NCBI RefSeq assembly: GCF_000175195.1
Contig: NZ_ACQL01000065.1
Coordinates: 1 to 42,610, forward strand
Source of the DNA: Actinobacillus minor NM305
GTDB taxonomy: Bacteria; Pseudomonadota; Gammaproteobacteria; Enterobacterales; Pasteurellaceae
Direction: 5' to 3'
DNA length: 42,610 bases
Part shown: one piece after another, positions 1 to 8,597 of the stretch
Layout: the number at the start of each line of letters is the position of its first letter
How positions within the stretch are numbered: position 1 is the stretch's first letter
Notes under the pieces: generated by a model
Told to the model about the DNA's origin: nothing
What the model saw: only the letters and a program-made list of their open reading frames with translations
Database searches by the model: none
Translations under genes and position numbers: made by a program

Positions 1-468
1 TCCCCCATTTCCATCAACCACAAAACACGTCCCACCATCGTCAGGCGTGATTAAATCCTGCAAATCAGCCACAAACTCGCCACCGCCTGTTGTGCCACCC
101 TCATAGTAAGTATCCACCAAAATACGCTGACCGTGTTCAGTTGGGCGGATGGTACGAAGTTCGGCTACAGATTTACATCGGCCGATGTGTTTGTAACCGT
201 CTGGATTGGCTAATTCGTTAAAATTATCACGTGTAGCATCGCCCGCAATTTTCTTGATTGCTTTAGCTAGCTGATCAAGTTGTTCATTATTTGCTTCAAT
301 ATCTGCTTCAGCAAGTACACTATGCAACTCTTGCTGTATATTAATGATTGAATCTTGCGTATCATTCAAAAACTGGGCGGTAACAATCGTGCCATATTCA
401 CCCGTTGCTGGATTACCATCTTTAAAACGCTGTGTAGGAGTATTGATTGGATTCATTACTTGTTTCAT
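1..468 (-). CDS. Tail fibre/tailspike protein, N-terminal part (partial)
   Basis: The frame is open from ATG at 468 to the window edge (156 codons). The ATG overlaps the gp48 stop (TAATG) and has a good GGAG ribosome site. The N-terminus (MKQVMNPINTPTQRFKDGNP) followed by a helical stretch of about 60 residues looks like a fibre base-attachment region. Residues from about 100 on (IGRCKSVAELRTI, then a Gly-rich GGTTGGGEF stretch and DDGGTCFVVDGNGG) resemble the opening of right-handed beta-helix tailspike domains. Position right after gp48 supports a receptor-binding or depolymerase fibre. Its specificity cannot be judged because the C-terminal part is missing. Confidence 0.75.
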   Translation of the reverse strand, partial: MKQVMNPINTPTQRFKDGNPATGEYGTIVTAQFLNDTQDSIINIQQELHSVLAEADIEANNEQLDQLAKAIKKIAGDATRDNFNELANPDGYKHIGRCKSVAELRTIRPTEHGQRILVDTYYEGGTTGGGEFVADLQDLITPDDGGTCFVVDGNGG

Positions 469-1052
469 TAAAAATCTCCTAAATATCTAACCCACACACG
501 ACTAAATGCAGGTTTGACTTCTTCCAATAAACTTTCTAATACTGGGTCGCTATATCGTCCCATCAATGTATCGCCAGCTTTTGATATACCAGCTCTAAAA
601 CGTTCGTGGTCATCTGTTGGGTTGCAAACATCAACAAAAAATGTCCACATAATATCTTTGTGCCAAAGCATATCCCCAGTTCGACTAATCCCTGCAATAA
701 ATGGCTGAGGTTCGTTAATTTTTATGCAGTAGCCCAAATCTTTAGCAACTTGAGTGATGTACCCAATCGACAACCCACCAAGCTGATTTAACTTCGCAAT
801 CACTCGTTGCACACGTGTTGCTAAATCTAGCTTGCTATTTGCGGTTAAACCACAAACTCGTTCCCAATCACCAATAAAAATCCCAGTACTAACATCCACC
901 GCATCTCGTAACATTTCTGCTTTCGCAGACACACGGTCTAGCATTCGCCCTTCTACTTCGAGCGATAATGCGAGCCACCGACCGTTAGGATCGTATGAAA
1001 CTGGCGGTAATAACCCTGCTAGAGCCTGACCATGTTTAGATTCAATCGCCAT
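468..1052 (-). CDS. Baseplate protein gp48 (DUF2313/YmfQ-like)
   Basis: A protein of 194 residues in the Mu gp48 position, between gp47 and the fibre. It resembles the YmfQ/DUF2313 family, which links the baseplate wedge to the tail fibres in contractile tails. The N-terminal part has the family's LLPPVSYDPNGRWLALSLEVEG opening. The central GGLSIGYITQVAKDLGY and C-terminal AGDTLMGRYSDPVLESLLEEVKPAFSRVW stretches are also typical. A GTG codon lies directly before the chosen ATG; the ATG at 1052 overlaps the gp47 stop (TGATG), which favours translational coupling. Confidence 0.85.
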   Translation of the reverse strand: MAIESKHGQALAGLLPPVSYDPNGRWLALSLEVEGRMLDRVSAKAEMLRDAVDVSTGIFIGDWERVCGLTANSKLDLATRVQRVIAKLNQLGGLSIGYITQVAKDLGYCIKINEPQPFIAGISRTGDMLWHKDIMWTFFVDVCNPTDDHERFRAGISKAGDTLMGRYSDPVLESLLEEVKPAFSRVWVRYLGDF

Positions 1053-2113
1053 CACATTTCACTCACAACAATATTCCCAAGCCTAAACCAACCCATCTCA
1101 CGATAGGCATCAATCACCTGATTTCGAGCTGGCTTAATCACTTCACGGTCAACCACACCGACCAAGTCACTAATCACCGCTTCAATTTGCGAGATAATTA
1201 GCGTATCCGCAGGTTTCAGTGATAAAAAGTAGTTCTCTAAGGCATTTTCGATTTCCGCTTTTACGCCCTCAAGCGTAGTATCCATATCCAGTAACACCCT
1301 AATTTCAAAATCGACTCTCTTTTGCACAGGTTTTAAGACATAAACCGACTTAGCCGTAACAGGGCGAACTTTGTCAATATAAGCTTGAGTTGCTTGTACG
1401 ATTTCATCACTTGGCACTGTATCGCCGGAGGTAATGGCAATATCTACCGTGCCTTCGCCTCGTCTTAGTGGATAAATAAAAGCCGAGGTTACGCCATCAA
1501 TGCTTTCTGCCCATTGCCTGAAGTCATTTTTATTACCGCCCGAAGGTGGTCGGCGGATACGCTCTAATAGTCGGGCTAATAACGCCGCATCACTTTCTAC
1601 TTCTGTTCCGCCGGTCACATCAGGCAATAACAAACAGTCGCTTGATACCCCGACAGGAGCAGCAGTCAGTTGTGCTTTACTTTCAGATTTAACATTGCTT
1701 GATGCCCCTGTTGCCACTGCAATCACCCGCACAGTAGCAGAGCCATCATAGCCAATAACGCCTGAGCTTTTAGTAACATAAAAACGCTCACCATATTTAA
1801 CCTGCAAGCCCTCTTGGATTGTTGAGCCGACTGTGCCAAACACTTTCAGTGAGCCACTCGCATAGGTGGCATTTTTGCGGTAAATATTCCGTAGTTTGGC
1901 GTGCATTTCGAGGTATTCTGAGTCCGCCGTATCAGGAAAATACTGGCGAACAATCCAATTTTGATGGGTATAAAGACCAACCGCACAGCTTGCTAAGGCA
2001 GATGCACGGACGTAATAATCCGAGTCCACCTCAATATCAGCTGCCGGCTCTAAAGATTGAATATCTCGTAGGATTTCACTTCGCACATCATCAAGTGTTG
2101 GGATTTGATACAT
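1052..2113 (-). CDS. Baseplate wedge protein gp47 (baseplate J-like)
   Basis: A protein of 353 residues resembling the baseplate J family (Mu gp47, P2 J, T4 gp6-like wedge). The RRPPSGGNKNDFRQWAESIDGV stretch (about 186-208), followed by AFIYPLRRGEGTVDIAITSGDTVPSDEIVQ, is the family hallmark. The C-terminus (RPVTAKSVYVLKPVQKRVDFEI onward) matches the usual J tail. It acts in the baseplate that triggers sheath contraction. It is flanked by gp46 and gp48 in the standard Mu order, is close to full family length and shows no disruption. Confidence 0.93.
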   Translation of the reverse strand: MYQIPTLDDVRSEILRDIQSLEPAADIEVDSDYYVRASALASCAVGLYTHQNWIVRQYFPDTADSEYLEMHAKLRNIYRKNATYASGSLKVFGTVGSTIQEGLQVKYGERFYVTKSSGVIGYDGSATVRVIAVATGASSNVKSESKAQLTAAPVGVSSDCLLLPDVTGGTEVESDAALLARLLERIRRPPSGGNKNDFRQWAESIDGVTSAFIYPLRRGEGTVDIAITSGDTVPSDEIVQATQAYIDKVRPVTAKSVYVLKPVQKRVDFEIRVLLDMDTTLEGVKAEIENALENYFLSLKPADTLIISQIEAVISDLVGVVDREVIKPARNQVIDAYREMGWFRLGNIVVSEM

Positions 2114-2125
2114 TTTAAAAACTAC

Positions 2126-2476
2126 CTAAACCAGTTTTACAGGGTGTTTAAACTCAAATTTAACCCCACGATTATCAATAACGGAGATCAAAAGATTTAA
2201 CGAGCCATCTTTTGGCTGCTCGTGTGTGACCACAATACTTTTCGCCCGTCCGTCATCAATAATCGGTTGCAACGCCTCCTCGGCGTACTGCTGGGCTAAC
2301 AGCCCCACACGGCTTAAATCTTTCTCACGTTGAATAAGATGGAGCAGAGACCCCAACGTCCCATCTGCCCACCACGAGCCTTTAGGGGTTGTTAATCTGA
2401 TATACACCGCATTTTGGAGTGTATCTATTTTGTCACTTGTATAGTCCCGAGTGAGCGGGCTGATTTCTCTGTCCAT
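2126..2476 (-). CDS. Baseplate protein gp46 (W/gp25-like)
   Basis: A protein of 116 residues in the gp46 position, upstream of gp47. It begins MDREISPLTRDYTSDKIDTLQNAVYIRLTTPKGSWWADGTLGS, as Mu-type gp46 proteins do, and ends in a short beta-rich region. It is an inner baseplate component related in role to T4 gp25. No Shine-Dalgarno sequence is evident before the ATG. The 115-bp gap upstream holds an uptake-sequence inverted pair and a candidate late promoter, so this gene may head its own transcript for the baseplate/fibre genes. Confidence 0.85.
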   Translation of the reverse strand: MDREISPLTRDYTSDKIDTLQNAVYIRLTTPKGSWWADGTLGSLLHLIQREKDLSRVGLLAQQYAEEALQPIIDDGRAKSIVVTHEQPKDGSLNLLISVIDNRGVKFEFKHPVKLV

Positions 2477-2489
2477 ATTGCTATGGTAG

Positions 2490-2530
2490 AGCAGTTAAAG
2501 ATAGGAGTAACGGGGAGAGACTTCCACAAA
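2490..2530 (-). promoter_or_regulatory. Candidate activator-dependent late promoter upstream of gp46
   Basis: Read on the minus strand, TTTGTGGAAG is followed by CTCCCCGTTACTC and then TATCTT, a possible -10. The same TGTGGAA and CTCCCCGTTRCTC words occur upstream of the endolysin gene (23080-23111), and a shorter version upstream of gene I (14073-14093). No good -35 is seen, as expected for Mor/C-activated Mu promoters. Assignment to the Mor protein of this phage is inferred. Confidence 0.45.
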
Positions 2531-2532
2531 CA

Positions 2533-2579
2533 ACAAGCGGTCATTTTCTGCAAAAAATTTGCAAAATTCGACCGCTTGT
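2533..2579. repeat. Inverted pair of Apl-type uptake signal sequences
   Basis: ACAAGCGGT at 2533-2541 faces ACCGCTTGT at 2571-2579, with an A/T-rich TTGCAAA-type filler between. Such inverted pairs are common between genes in the Actinobacillus/Mannheimia group and can act as terminators. Here the pair separates gp45 from gp46, just before the candidate late promoter. Confidence 0.8.
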
Positions 2580-2592
2580 GAGTTATGTAAGA

Positions 2593-3174
2593 TTAAATTG
2601 GAGCAGAAGTTGGTCTGCCATCACCTTGTTCATTATGTTTGTGTGTGCTTAATGATGTGCCGTTTGCGGAAACATCCCCACTTGCAGTGACATCACCGCT
2701 TGTTGAAAAGCTCCCAACAGCTTGAGTAAGATCACCATTAATTGTTGCCCCCTCACTTGCTGTAACTTGATAAGTTTTGCATTTAACATTGTAAGCATCA
2801 CACTCTACATCAATCACACGGTTATTTTTAAGGATAATCGTTGAACCACTTGAATCATAAATCGCCACCTCACCATTTTTCAGATTTTTAACCCGAAACG
2901 AGCCATTCTCGGTTGCGACTATAATACCGTGTGTAGTTTTACCACCCAAAGGGATAACAACCACTTGCGTACCGGCAGGAGGCACAGAGGTAAAGCCAAA
3001 GTGCTGCATTAACTCTAAGTCTTGGATAGTCTCATCAGCCAAACCGGAAACTTGCACCTGCTGAATATCGCTCCCACTTTTGACTAAATTTAATACCCCC
3101 CTAAAAGCAGCACGCACACCATCTTGCACGCCTTTTGCCACCTCTTTTGTCTGTTTTGCCAGTTTTCGCATCAT
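2593..3174 (-). CDS. Baseplate spike/puncture protein gp45 (V-like)
   Basis: A protein of 193 residues in the Mu gp45 position between the hub (P) and gp46. The first half has an OB-fold-like pattern (IQQVQVSGLADETIQDLELMQHFGFTSVPPAGTQVVVIPLGG). The second half is a repetitive beta region (NGDLTQAVGSFSTSGDVTASGDVSANG) ending in THKHNEQGDGRPTSAPI. The HKH motif matches the iron-binding HxH tip of Mu/P2 membrane-piercing spikes. The ATG at 3174 was chosen because the upstream GTG-initiated extension overlaps the P stop and GGAG lies at a suitable distance. Confidence 0.88.
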   Translation of the reverse strand: MMRKLAKQTKEVAKGVQDGVRAAFRGVLNLVKSGSDIQQVQVSGLADETIQDLELMQHFGFTSVPPAGTQVVVIPLGGKTTHGIIVATENGSFRVKNLKNGEVAIYDSSGSTIILKNNRVIDVECDAYNVKCKTYQVTASEGATINGDLTQAVGSFSTSGDVTASGDVSANGTSLSTHKHNEQGDGRPTSAPI

Positions 3175-3176
3175 AC

Positions 3177-4349
3177 TTATTGCCCCAACTCCCAAGAGCC
3201 TACATATTCCACCGGCTCTTTTTTCTTACGTCCTTTTTTACCTTTTTTCGTTTTAGCTTTCGAGGCTTTATCACCTTTTTTGCCTTTACGCTTACGAGCT
3301 TCTTCCGCTTTGGCTTGATAAGCGTCCGGAGTCCACACACCATCCAGTTTTAACCGCAGCTCGGTGGTTGTGCCACCACTACGAGAAAGCCGAAAACGCC
3401 GCCCCATCAGAAAGAAAATGCCATCGAGATCATATTCTTCACACACCACATGAACCCGTTGTCCGGCTTGCCATAATGTGCCGTCTTTGGTTTTATGGTC
3501 AGGCACAATAATGGTGAGGCTAAACGACTCTAACTGCCAATCTGATACCTGCTTTTTCGCCTGTTTCATCAAGGCTTCAAGGTTCTCCACATCGCCCAGC
3601 ACAATAGTTTTGGGCTTATAAAGCTCCATTTCGTCATTTTTATATACCCACTTAAAATCGTGCTTGGCATTGTCAGAATCTTTGCCGTGTTTTTGAGCAA
3701 GAAAAGTAACCTCCGAATAGCTTTGTGAGACATCGTAAGAAAGCGTTGCATCAACAAAGTTATTTTTACGGCTATCGCCAGACTCTTTCACGCAATGTAA
3801 CGTGGCAACGGGCGGTTGAGCGTAATCCGCTCCGCCCACAATCAACACGCCTTTCGGATCAAACCAGCAATGCAAACCAGCAGAGTTGGCACACCGCATA
3901 ATTGCCTCCCACGCCGACTCGCCCACGTCAATATCGACCTTGCTTAAAGTTGGGTTTTTCTCGGCTTTAAGTTGTACCTCTTTAATGCCGAGCGGATTAA
4001 CAATTTTTTTAACGGCATCAAGTAACGATAAGCCTTGCACATTGGTAATCGGGGCAGAGCAATCCACCAAAATAGCCGCCTTATCACGTCCATTTAGGCT
4101 AAAACCACGCCCACTTTTGCTAATAGTGTGGTAGGTAGTATCTACAATGCCGGTTAAAACCGTTTCACCATTAATTTTTACCACCGCCGTTTTACCCGAA
4201 TAATTAGGTAATACCTCTAAGTTGCTGGATTTTCCTAGCTCAAAATTAAAACTATCCGCAGGGATTAAAAAATCGCTGTCAATATCATAACTTTTCCAGT
4301 TTTTATGCTGCGAGCCGTCAATTTCCACTACAATTTCATTTTCAATCAT
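3177..4349 (-). CDS. Baseplate hub protein gpP (gp44-like)
   Basis: A protein of 390 residues like the Mu gp44 / T4 gp27-type hub. It runs from MIENEIVVEIDGSQHKNWKSY through a central region (SAWEAIMRCANSAGLHCWFDPKGVLIVG) to the late-tail feature LWQAGQRVHVVCEEYDLDGIFFLMGRRF. It forms the ring that holds the gp45 spike. The C-terminal 40 residues are extremely Lys-rich (KRKGKKGDKASKAKTKKGKKGRKKKEP), longer than is needed for the hub fold. It overlaps the gp45 region by coupling and lies three bases downstream of gpN. Confidence 0.88.
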   Translation of the reverse strand: MIENEIVVEIDGSQHKNWKSYDIDSDFLIPADSFNFELGKSSNLEVLPNYSGKTAVVKINGETVLTGIVDTTYHTISKSGRGFSLNGRDKAAILVDCSAPITNVQGLSLLDAVKKIVNPLGIKEVQLKAEKNPTLSKVDIDVGESAWEAIMRCANSAGLHCWFDPKGVLIVGGADYAQPPVATLHCVKESGDSRKNNFVDATLSYDVSQSYSEVTFLAQKHGKDSDNAKHDFKWVYKNDEMELYKPKTIVLGDVENLEALMKQAKKQVSDWQLESFSLTIIVPDHKTKDGTLWQAGQRVHVVCEEYDLDGIFFLMGRRFRLSRSGGTTTELRLKLDGVWTPDAYQAKAEEARKRKGKKGDKASKAKTKKGKKGRKKKEPVEYVGSWELGQ

Positions 4350-4352
4350 TGC

Positions 4353-5645
4353 TTACTCCGAATAACAATTTAACAGCGTGCCTTGTTCGATAAAGTTCGG
4401 TTGGCGAATATGCGGATTAAGGTGTAACAGCTCATCCGCCCGCTCGTAATCCCCATAAAAATAATGGGCTACTTTGTGGATTGTGCCGCTATCCATTACC
4501 ATTCGCACGGTCAAAGGCGGTTTTTTATTAATTACCGCAAGCACAAGTGCAGTAAACTGATGGGCAACATTACGGATATTGTTGATCAGCTTTTCTGCGG
4601 TCTCATAGATAACTTTTGTCTTATCACTCGGCACGCCTTTTTGAGTGTTCTCCTGTTGCTCACGCAGTTTGTTGATAATATTCAGCCAATGCTCACGCAC
4701 AATTTGGTTAATTAACTCTAAATCACCAATTAGCAGCTCTTCCTCACGCTCTTCTACCAGCTCAGTCAAGACTTTGGTGAGCTTAGTCGTGGCAATAAGG
4801 TCAAGCATAATGCCAAGCTCAACCACATCAGAGCCAAGTAACTTAACCGTTTTTGAGCGGTTAAAGCCCTCATCTCTAGCCACTTTGCTAACAATCGCCT
4901 GAGTGTTATCTACTGCATCAGTAATATTGAGTAACTGAGATTTAAACGATAGTGTCGTTAAATCAGCACGCCCCTGAATACCGCTATCCACCATTTCTTT
5001 TAGCTGGTGCAATGCCCCCGAACCGTCTTTTAAATAGGTGCGTTGTGAGGTTGATGAGGCAATACTGTATTTTTTCTTGTCCAAGTCAAACAGGTTACGC
5101 ACCGCCTCAAATGAGGCAAATAATGCCCCCCAAAGCCCAAGCAAACGAGATTTCAGATCAAACACCCCAACGCTATCCCAAAAACGCAAGCCATCATCAA
5201 ACAGGTTTTCGAGATCAAGTAGTAGCTTGTCGATTTTCGAAATCAGCGAATCTTCAAAGGCAAAAATCGGCTGCATTTCGGTTGCCTCTTTAAAAGTCAA
5301 ATCTAAGGCAACATAATTGATATTTTCCGCATCGGTATGCAGGCTTGCCGAAACAAGCAACATATTGGGCAAACGCCCACGAATAGGGTGGACTAAAACA
5401 TCAGCACCTTTTTGCTGTAAAACCGAAAGCAACCTAATATAATCCGTGTAATAACTTGAACCAAAAAAGATCGCTTGCAGCCGAATAGTTTGGGTGTTTA
5501 GCCCCATATCCTCTAAATCAGCCCCATTCACAAAAGGGTAAGCGTGTTCAATCACTGCTCGCTCAAAGCTATCATCGACCCCGATAACATCAAACTTAAC
5601 GCCCTTAAAACTTGCCTGCTGAATAGGCATTGTCCAACCGCTCAT
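4353..5645 (-). CDS. Tail/DNA-circularization protein gpN
   Basis: A protein of 430 residues like Mu gpN. The N-terminal about 110 residues (QQASFKGVKFDVIGVDDSFERAVIEHAYPFVNGADLEDMG) match the DNA circularization protein N-terminal domain. The C-terminal end (HKVAHYFYGDYERADELLHLNPHIRQPNFIEQGTLLNCYSE) looks LysM-like. The family is found in contractile tails next to the hub; in Mu, gpN is a tail/baseplate component and injected DNA-circularizing activity is also discussed. An earlier GTG is possible, but the ATG at 5645 overlaps the tape-measure stop (TGATG) and is preferred. Confidence 0.88.
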   Translation of the reverse strand: MSGWTMPIQQASFKGVKFDVIGVDDSFERAVIEHAYPFVNGADLEDMGLNTQTIRLQAIFFGSSYYTDYIRLLSVLQQKGADVLVHPIRGRLPNMLLVSASLHTDAENINYVALDLTFKEATEMQPIFAFEDSLISKIDKLLLDLENLFDDGLRFWDSVGVFDLKSRLLGLWGALFASFEAVRNLFDLDKKKYSIASSTSQRTYLKDGSGALHQLKEMVDSGIQGRADLTTLSFKSQLLNITDAVDNTQAIVSKVARDEGFNRSKTVKLLGSDVVELGIMLDLIATTKLTKVLTELVEEREEELLIGDLELINQIVREHWLNIINKLREQQENTQKGVPSDKTKVIYETAEKLINNIRNVAHQFTALVLAVINKKPPLTVRMVMDSGTIHKVAHYFYGDYERADELLHLNPHIRQPNFIEQGTLLNCYSE

Positions 5646-7960
5646 CACGCCATCCTTTTGTTAAAGTTAAACTGATATTCTGCCACTTTCTCAGCGACTA
5701 CCGAGCCATCTAGCTCAACCGTGATTTGGTTTGCTATTGTGTGAGATTGAGCGGCTAAGCCTGCTTCTAATCCTGCTGAAATCATTGCCCCGAATGCCTG
5801 AAAGTCGGCTTGGTAGTTAGACAAGGTTTGGCTAACTGAATCCACCTGTGGCTTAATTACACCTTGAATAATAGATTGGTTACGCTCAGTACGAGCTTTT
5901 AATTCTTCTGTACTCAACGAACCTTGCTTCACTCGCTCTTGCCCAATCTCATTATTTCGCAATCTATCGGCAATCACATAACCACCGTGATATTGTGTTG
6001 TTGGCATTGGTGTTGCTGAAGGCATTCCATAGCGAAACGTTGGCGTAGTTTTTGGGCTATTTGCTTGATGAAATTGCTTAATTGCCTCCGAATGCTTTTC
6101 TTTTTCTGCCTCTGATTGAGCAGCATAGGCAGTGCTATTTTCTGCCGCTGCGTATAAACTAACCCCAGCGGCAGCAAGTGTTAAACCACCCACCCCCCAT
6201 TTAATTCCTTTGCTATTACTTACTGCCTCCATTGCTCCAGCAGCTAAAGCTCCTTTGCCTACGTTGCCAGCTTTTCCACCTGTTAATAAATCAAAAATAC
6301 TTGAGGTGGCTAATGCCATACCAAAGGCAATTACAGCGTCTTTAGTGGCAATTAAGGCAGAGTTCAAATTTGGGTAATTTTGAGCAAATTCAGAATATTG
6401 ATCTGCAACATAGGCAGCCATATCGCTCACTTTCTGAAAATTCTCAAGTTGTGTCATTTCTTGGTTATTCTTTGCTTTTTGAAAACTAAAAGCAGCCTGC
6501 TCAGCAATCCACTTATAGCTTTCTTCGTTATAATTGCCTTTTTCCGCAATTGTATATTGAGCTTCCGTATTTTCTTTTGTTACTTGGTCGTTACGCATCG
6601 CATAAGTAGCAAGCCCAGCCTGTAAATCAGGCATAATTTCAGCAACTTTCGTCCCCTCAATATATTTTGCGATATTTTTCATAATCGCTTTTTTATCTTC
6701 TCCTTTAGCAGAGCGATATTGTTTCAAAAGTGCTTGGTATTCTTTGTCATTCTCTAAAATATCTTCAATAATCGAAAGTAAAGCCTCTGAAGCATTTTGC
6801 CCCTCTTTCATATATTTCTGCATAGATTGCTTCATATTAATCTTCTGCTTTTTGCCCTTTGAGTTGGTAAACTCAACACTTTCAATATTATCTGCCGTGC
6901 TTGAAGCCTTAACTTTCGAGAAGTAATTATTCAAATTGGTTGCAGTTTGTGCAGCACCACCGGAAACACCATAAACTTGTTGCAAATTAATGCCTATTTT
7001 TTTAAGATCTTCTAAACCACTTAAACCAGCTCCACCTGCACTTGCCAAAACCTCAGGAAAATATTGAGCCATATCTTTCAATTCAAACCCACCTGCTTTA
7101 CCTGAAGCATTCATATAATCTAAAGCAAGTTGAATTTGATCTTTCTGCACACCAAAACGTAACATTGAGTTAATCATTTGACTGATTTCATCTGTAGAAG
7201 CCCCCGTTGCAGTTGCATTCTTTTGAGCAATGGGCAGTAAATCTAAAGCATCAGTAACACTTACTTGACCTTCAGACATAAATTTATTAATTGCTCCTAG
7301 TGCCTCTTCTTTCGTACCTCCATACTGCAAAGATTTTTTAATTGTTTGATGGATTTTCGCCTTCCCTTGTGTTTTTTCCTCAATCGTGCCGCCTGAATAA
7401 CCGGTGTCAGCCACACGAGCCAAAGCCATATCATATTCAGCTGCTTCCATCATCTTCGGTTTGGTCACCGCAAAACCGGCTGCAAGCCCAACTCCAGCAT
7501 TCATTAAACCTCGTCCTACTCCTACAGCTTTATCCCCAAAGCTTGTCTTACCCAATTCTGCATTAAGCTCTCTCACTCGTTGTTTAGTCGCCTCTGAGGC
7601 TCGGCGTAGCTCATTTTGTGAGGCAACACAGGAGCGTTTTAAGCGGTCATACGCCGCACGAGTCTGCTCAATTTCTCGTTGGATCGCATTTTCAGCTCTA
7701 ACGCCCAATGTTTCACGGGCTTTGGCTACATCCGCAGCCACTTTGCGGGCATTGCGATAACTCTGCTCAATCTTTTTATTTGAGGTTTCCGTTGCATTTG
7801 CCGCTTTCTGTGCCGACTGGGCTTGTGCATTGCTGCTTTGTTGTGCCGCTCGCTCGGTATCTTTAAAGGCTTTTTCTGCATTTTTGGCGGTATCTTTAAC
7901 TACCTTAGAGGCATTATCCACCGCAGTTAGCACCAGCTTAGTTTCTAAATCTTTTGCCAT
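5645..7960 (-). CDS. Tail tape measure protein
   Basis: A protein of 771 residues, the longest in the Mu-like part, placed right after the tail chaperones. The N-terminal 150 residues are strongly coiled-coil (Ala/Lys/Glu/Gln rich). The middle has the tape-measure core pattern (KPKMMEAAEYDMALARVADTG, ALGAINKFMSEGQVSVTDAL, GFELKDMAQYFPEVLASAG). Hydrophobic segments occur near 152-170 and in the region about 535-610. It sets tail length and is probably ejected on infection. Its length predicts a tail of very roughly 115 nm by the usual 0.15 nm per residue rule. Confidence 0.92.
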   Translation of the reverse strand: MAKDLETKLVLTAVDNASKVVKDTAKNAEKAFKDTERAAQQSSNAQAQSAQKAANATETSNKKIEQSYRNARKVAADVAKARETLGVRAENAIQREIEQTRAAYDRLKRSCVASQNELRRASEATKQRVRELNAELGKTSFGDKAVGVGRGLMNAGVGLAAGFAVTKPKMMEAAEYDMALARVADTGYSGGTIEEKTQGKAKIHQTIKKSLQYGGTKEEALGAINKFMSEGQVSVTDALDLLPIAQKNATATGASTDEISQMINSMLRFGVQKDQIQLALDYMNASGKAGGFELKDMAQYFPEVLASAGGAGLSGLEDLKKIGINLQQVYGVSGGAAQTATNLNNYFSKVKASSTADNIESVEFTNSKGKKQKINMKQSMQKYMKEGQNASEALLSIIEDILENDKEYQALLKQYRSAKGEDKKAIMKNIAKYIEGTKVAEIMPDLQAGLATYAMRNDQVTKENTEAQYTIAEKGNYNEESYKWIAEQAAFSFQKAKNNQEMTQLENFQKVSDMAAYVADQYSEFAQNYPNLNSALIATKDAVIAFGMALATSSIFDLLTGGKAGNVGKGALAAGAMEAVSNSKGIKWGVGGLTLAAAGVSLYAAAENSTAYAAQSEAEKEKHSEAIKQFHQANSPKTTPTFRYGMPSATPMPTTQYHGGYVIADRLRNNEIGQERVKQGSLSTEELKARTERNQSIIQGVIKPQVDSVSQTLSNYQADFQAFGAMISAGLEAGLAAQSHTIANQITVELDGSVVAEKVAEYQFNFNKRMA

Positions 7961-7993
7961 TTTTAAAGTCTCTTTAAACTCATTTTAAAGTAC

Positions 7994-8015
7994 AAAAAAG
8001 GGGCTTTCGCCCCTT
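7994..8015 (-). terminator. Intrinsic-terminator-like hairpin between chaperone and tape measure genes
   Basis: On the minus strand AAGGGGC-GAAA-GCCCCTT is followed directly by a run of T. The 7-bp stem with a GNRA tetraloop and U-tract is a good intrinsic terminator. It lies inside the late operon and overlaps the stop codon of the gp42 frame, so it probably attenuates rather than ends transcription. No new promoter is obvious before the tape measure gene. Confidence 0.7.
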
Positions 8016-8597
8016 ATTCAATCTTGCCACGCCGAGTAAAGACATAGCTTTCGTGTTTCACTTCACTATTCGCACCCATTGGGCTATGCGGTGTTTTCAC
8101 GCCCTCACTCTCCAAGTAGCTCTCAATCCACGCAAATACCTCAAGCAAAGGCATTTGCCATACCTGCTCGGCGGTGATTGCAAATTTTGAGAGTAAAATC
8201 ACCGCTTGTCGGTACTGCTTAAAGGCTTCCGCTACGCCAAATCGGGATTTACCGGGCTTTCGCTCTCGCTTTGGCTCTCCCCACTTTCTAACCGCTTTTT
8301 TCGCAGCTCCAGCGTTGCCTCAATCAACGTCCAGTAGTCATCAGCGGCAAGGTTATCAAACAAAAATTGAGGGGTAACGGTCTCTTTATCCAAGCCATCA
8401 AAGGTAACTTGCTGAGAGAGATAAGCCATATCCACTAAGGTTTGCTCACGCTTTGATAAGGCTTCCGAGTTTTCCTCAAGCCCTAAATCCGCTACCATTT
8501 CTTGAGCGGTACATTGACCGCCCATTGTCAGCAATCGCACCGTGCAATCACGATAGATTACGCCGTTATGTTCAAAACCAAGTAGGGTAACTTTCAT
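8014..8597 (-). CDS. Tail assembly chaperone fusion gp41-gp42 by -1 frameshift
   Basis: The -1 frame is open without a stop from inside gp41 to the TAA at 8014-8016. The join at the in-frame heptamer A_AAA_AAG (8295-8301) would add 93 residues to the first 101 of gp41, giving 194 residues. The added part runs through FGVAEAFKQYRQAVILLSKF to AEQVWQMPLLEVFAWIESYL, which looks like Mu gp42. In long-tailed phages a minor frameshifted chaperone lies just before the tape measure gene and coats the tape measure during tail assembly. Without the shift the gp42 frame has only a GTG start and no obvious ribosome site. Confidence 0.75.
8232..8597 (-). CDS. Tail assembly chaperone gp41
   Basis: A protein of 121 residues in the Mu gp41 position, after the tube gene, with the start overlapping the tube stop region. 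The sequence (MKVTLLGFEHNGVIYRDCTVRLLTMGGQCTAQEMVADLGL) matches Mu-type tail assembly chaperones. Its last 20 residues (ESGESQSESESPVNPDLA) are low-complexity and lie after the frameshift site, so they exist only in the unshifted form. It is the abundant partner of the gp41-gp42 fusion in tail assembly and is not expected in the virion. Confidence 0.85.
   Translation of the reverse strand: MKVTLLGFEHNGVIYRDCTVRLLTMGGQCTAQEMVADLGLEENSEALSKREQTLVDMAYLSQQVTFDGLDKETVTPQFLFDNLAADDYWTLIEATLELRKKRLESGESQSESESPVNPDLA
8295..8301 (-). other. Programmed -1 frameshift slippery heptamer
   Basis: Minus-strand A_AAA_AAG lies exactly in the gp41 reading frame (codons CGA AAA AAG CGG). This is the strongest bacterial -1 slip sequence, the same heptamer used in dnaX. 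The purine-rich stretch downstream shows no clean hairpin to my eye, so a stimulator is not identified. Confidence 0.8.

Noticed and set aside
7404-7760. 118-codon plus-strand frame within the tape measure gene
   Set aside because: The composition mirrors the coiled-coil codons of the opposite strand and there is no start signal.
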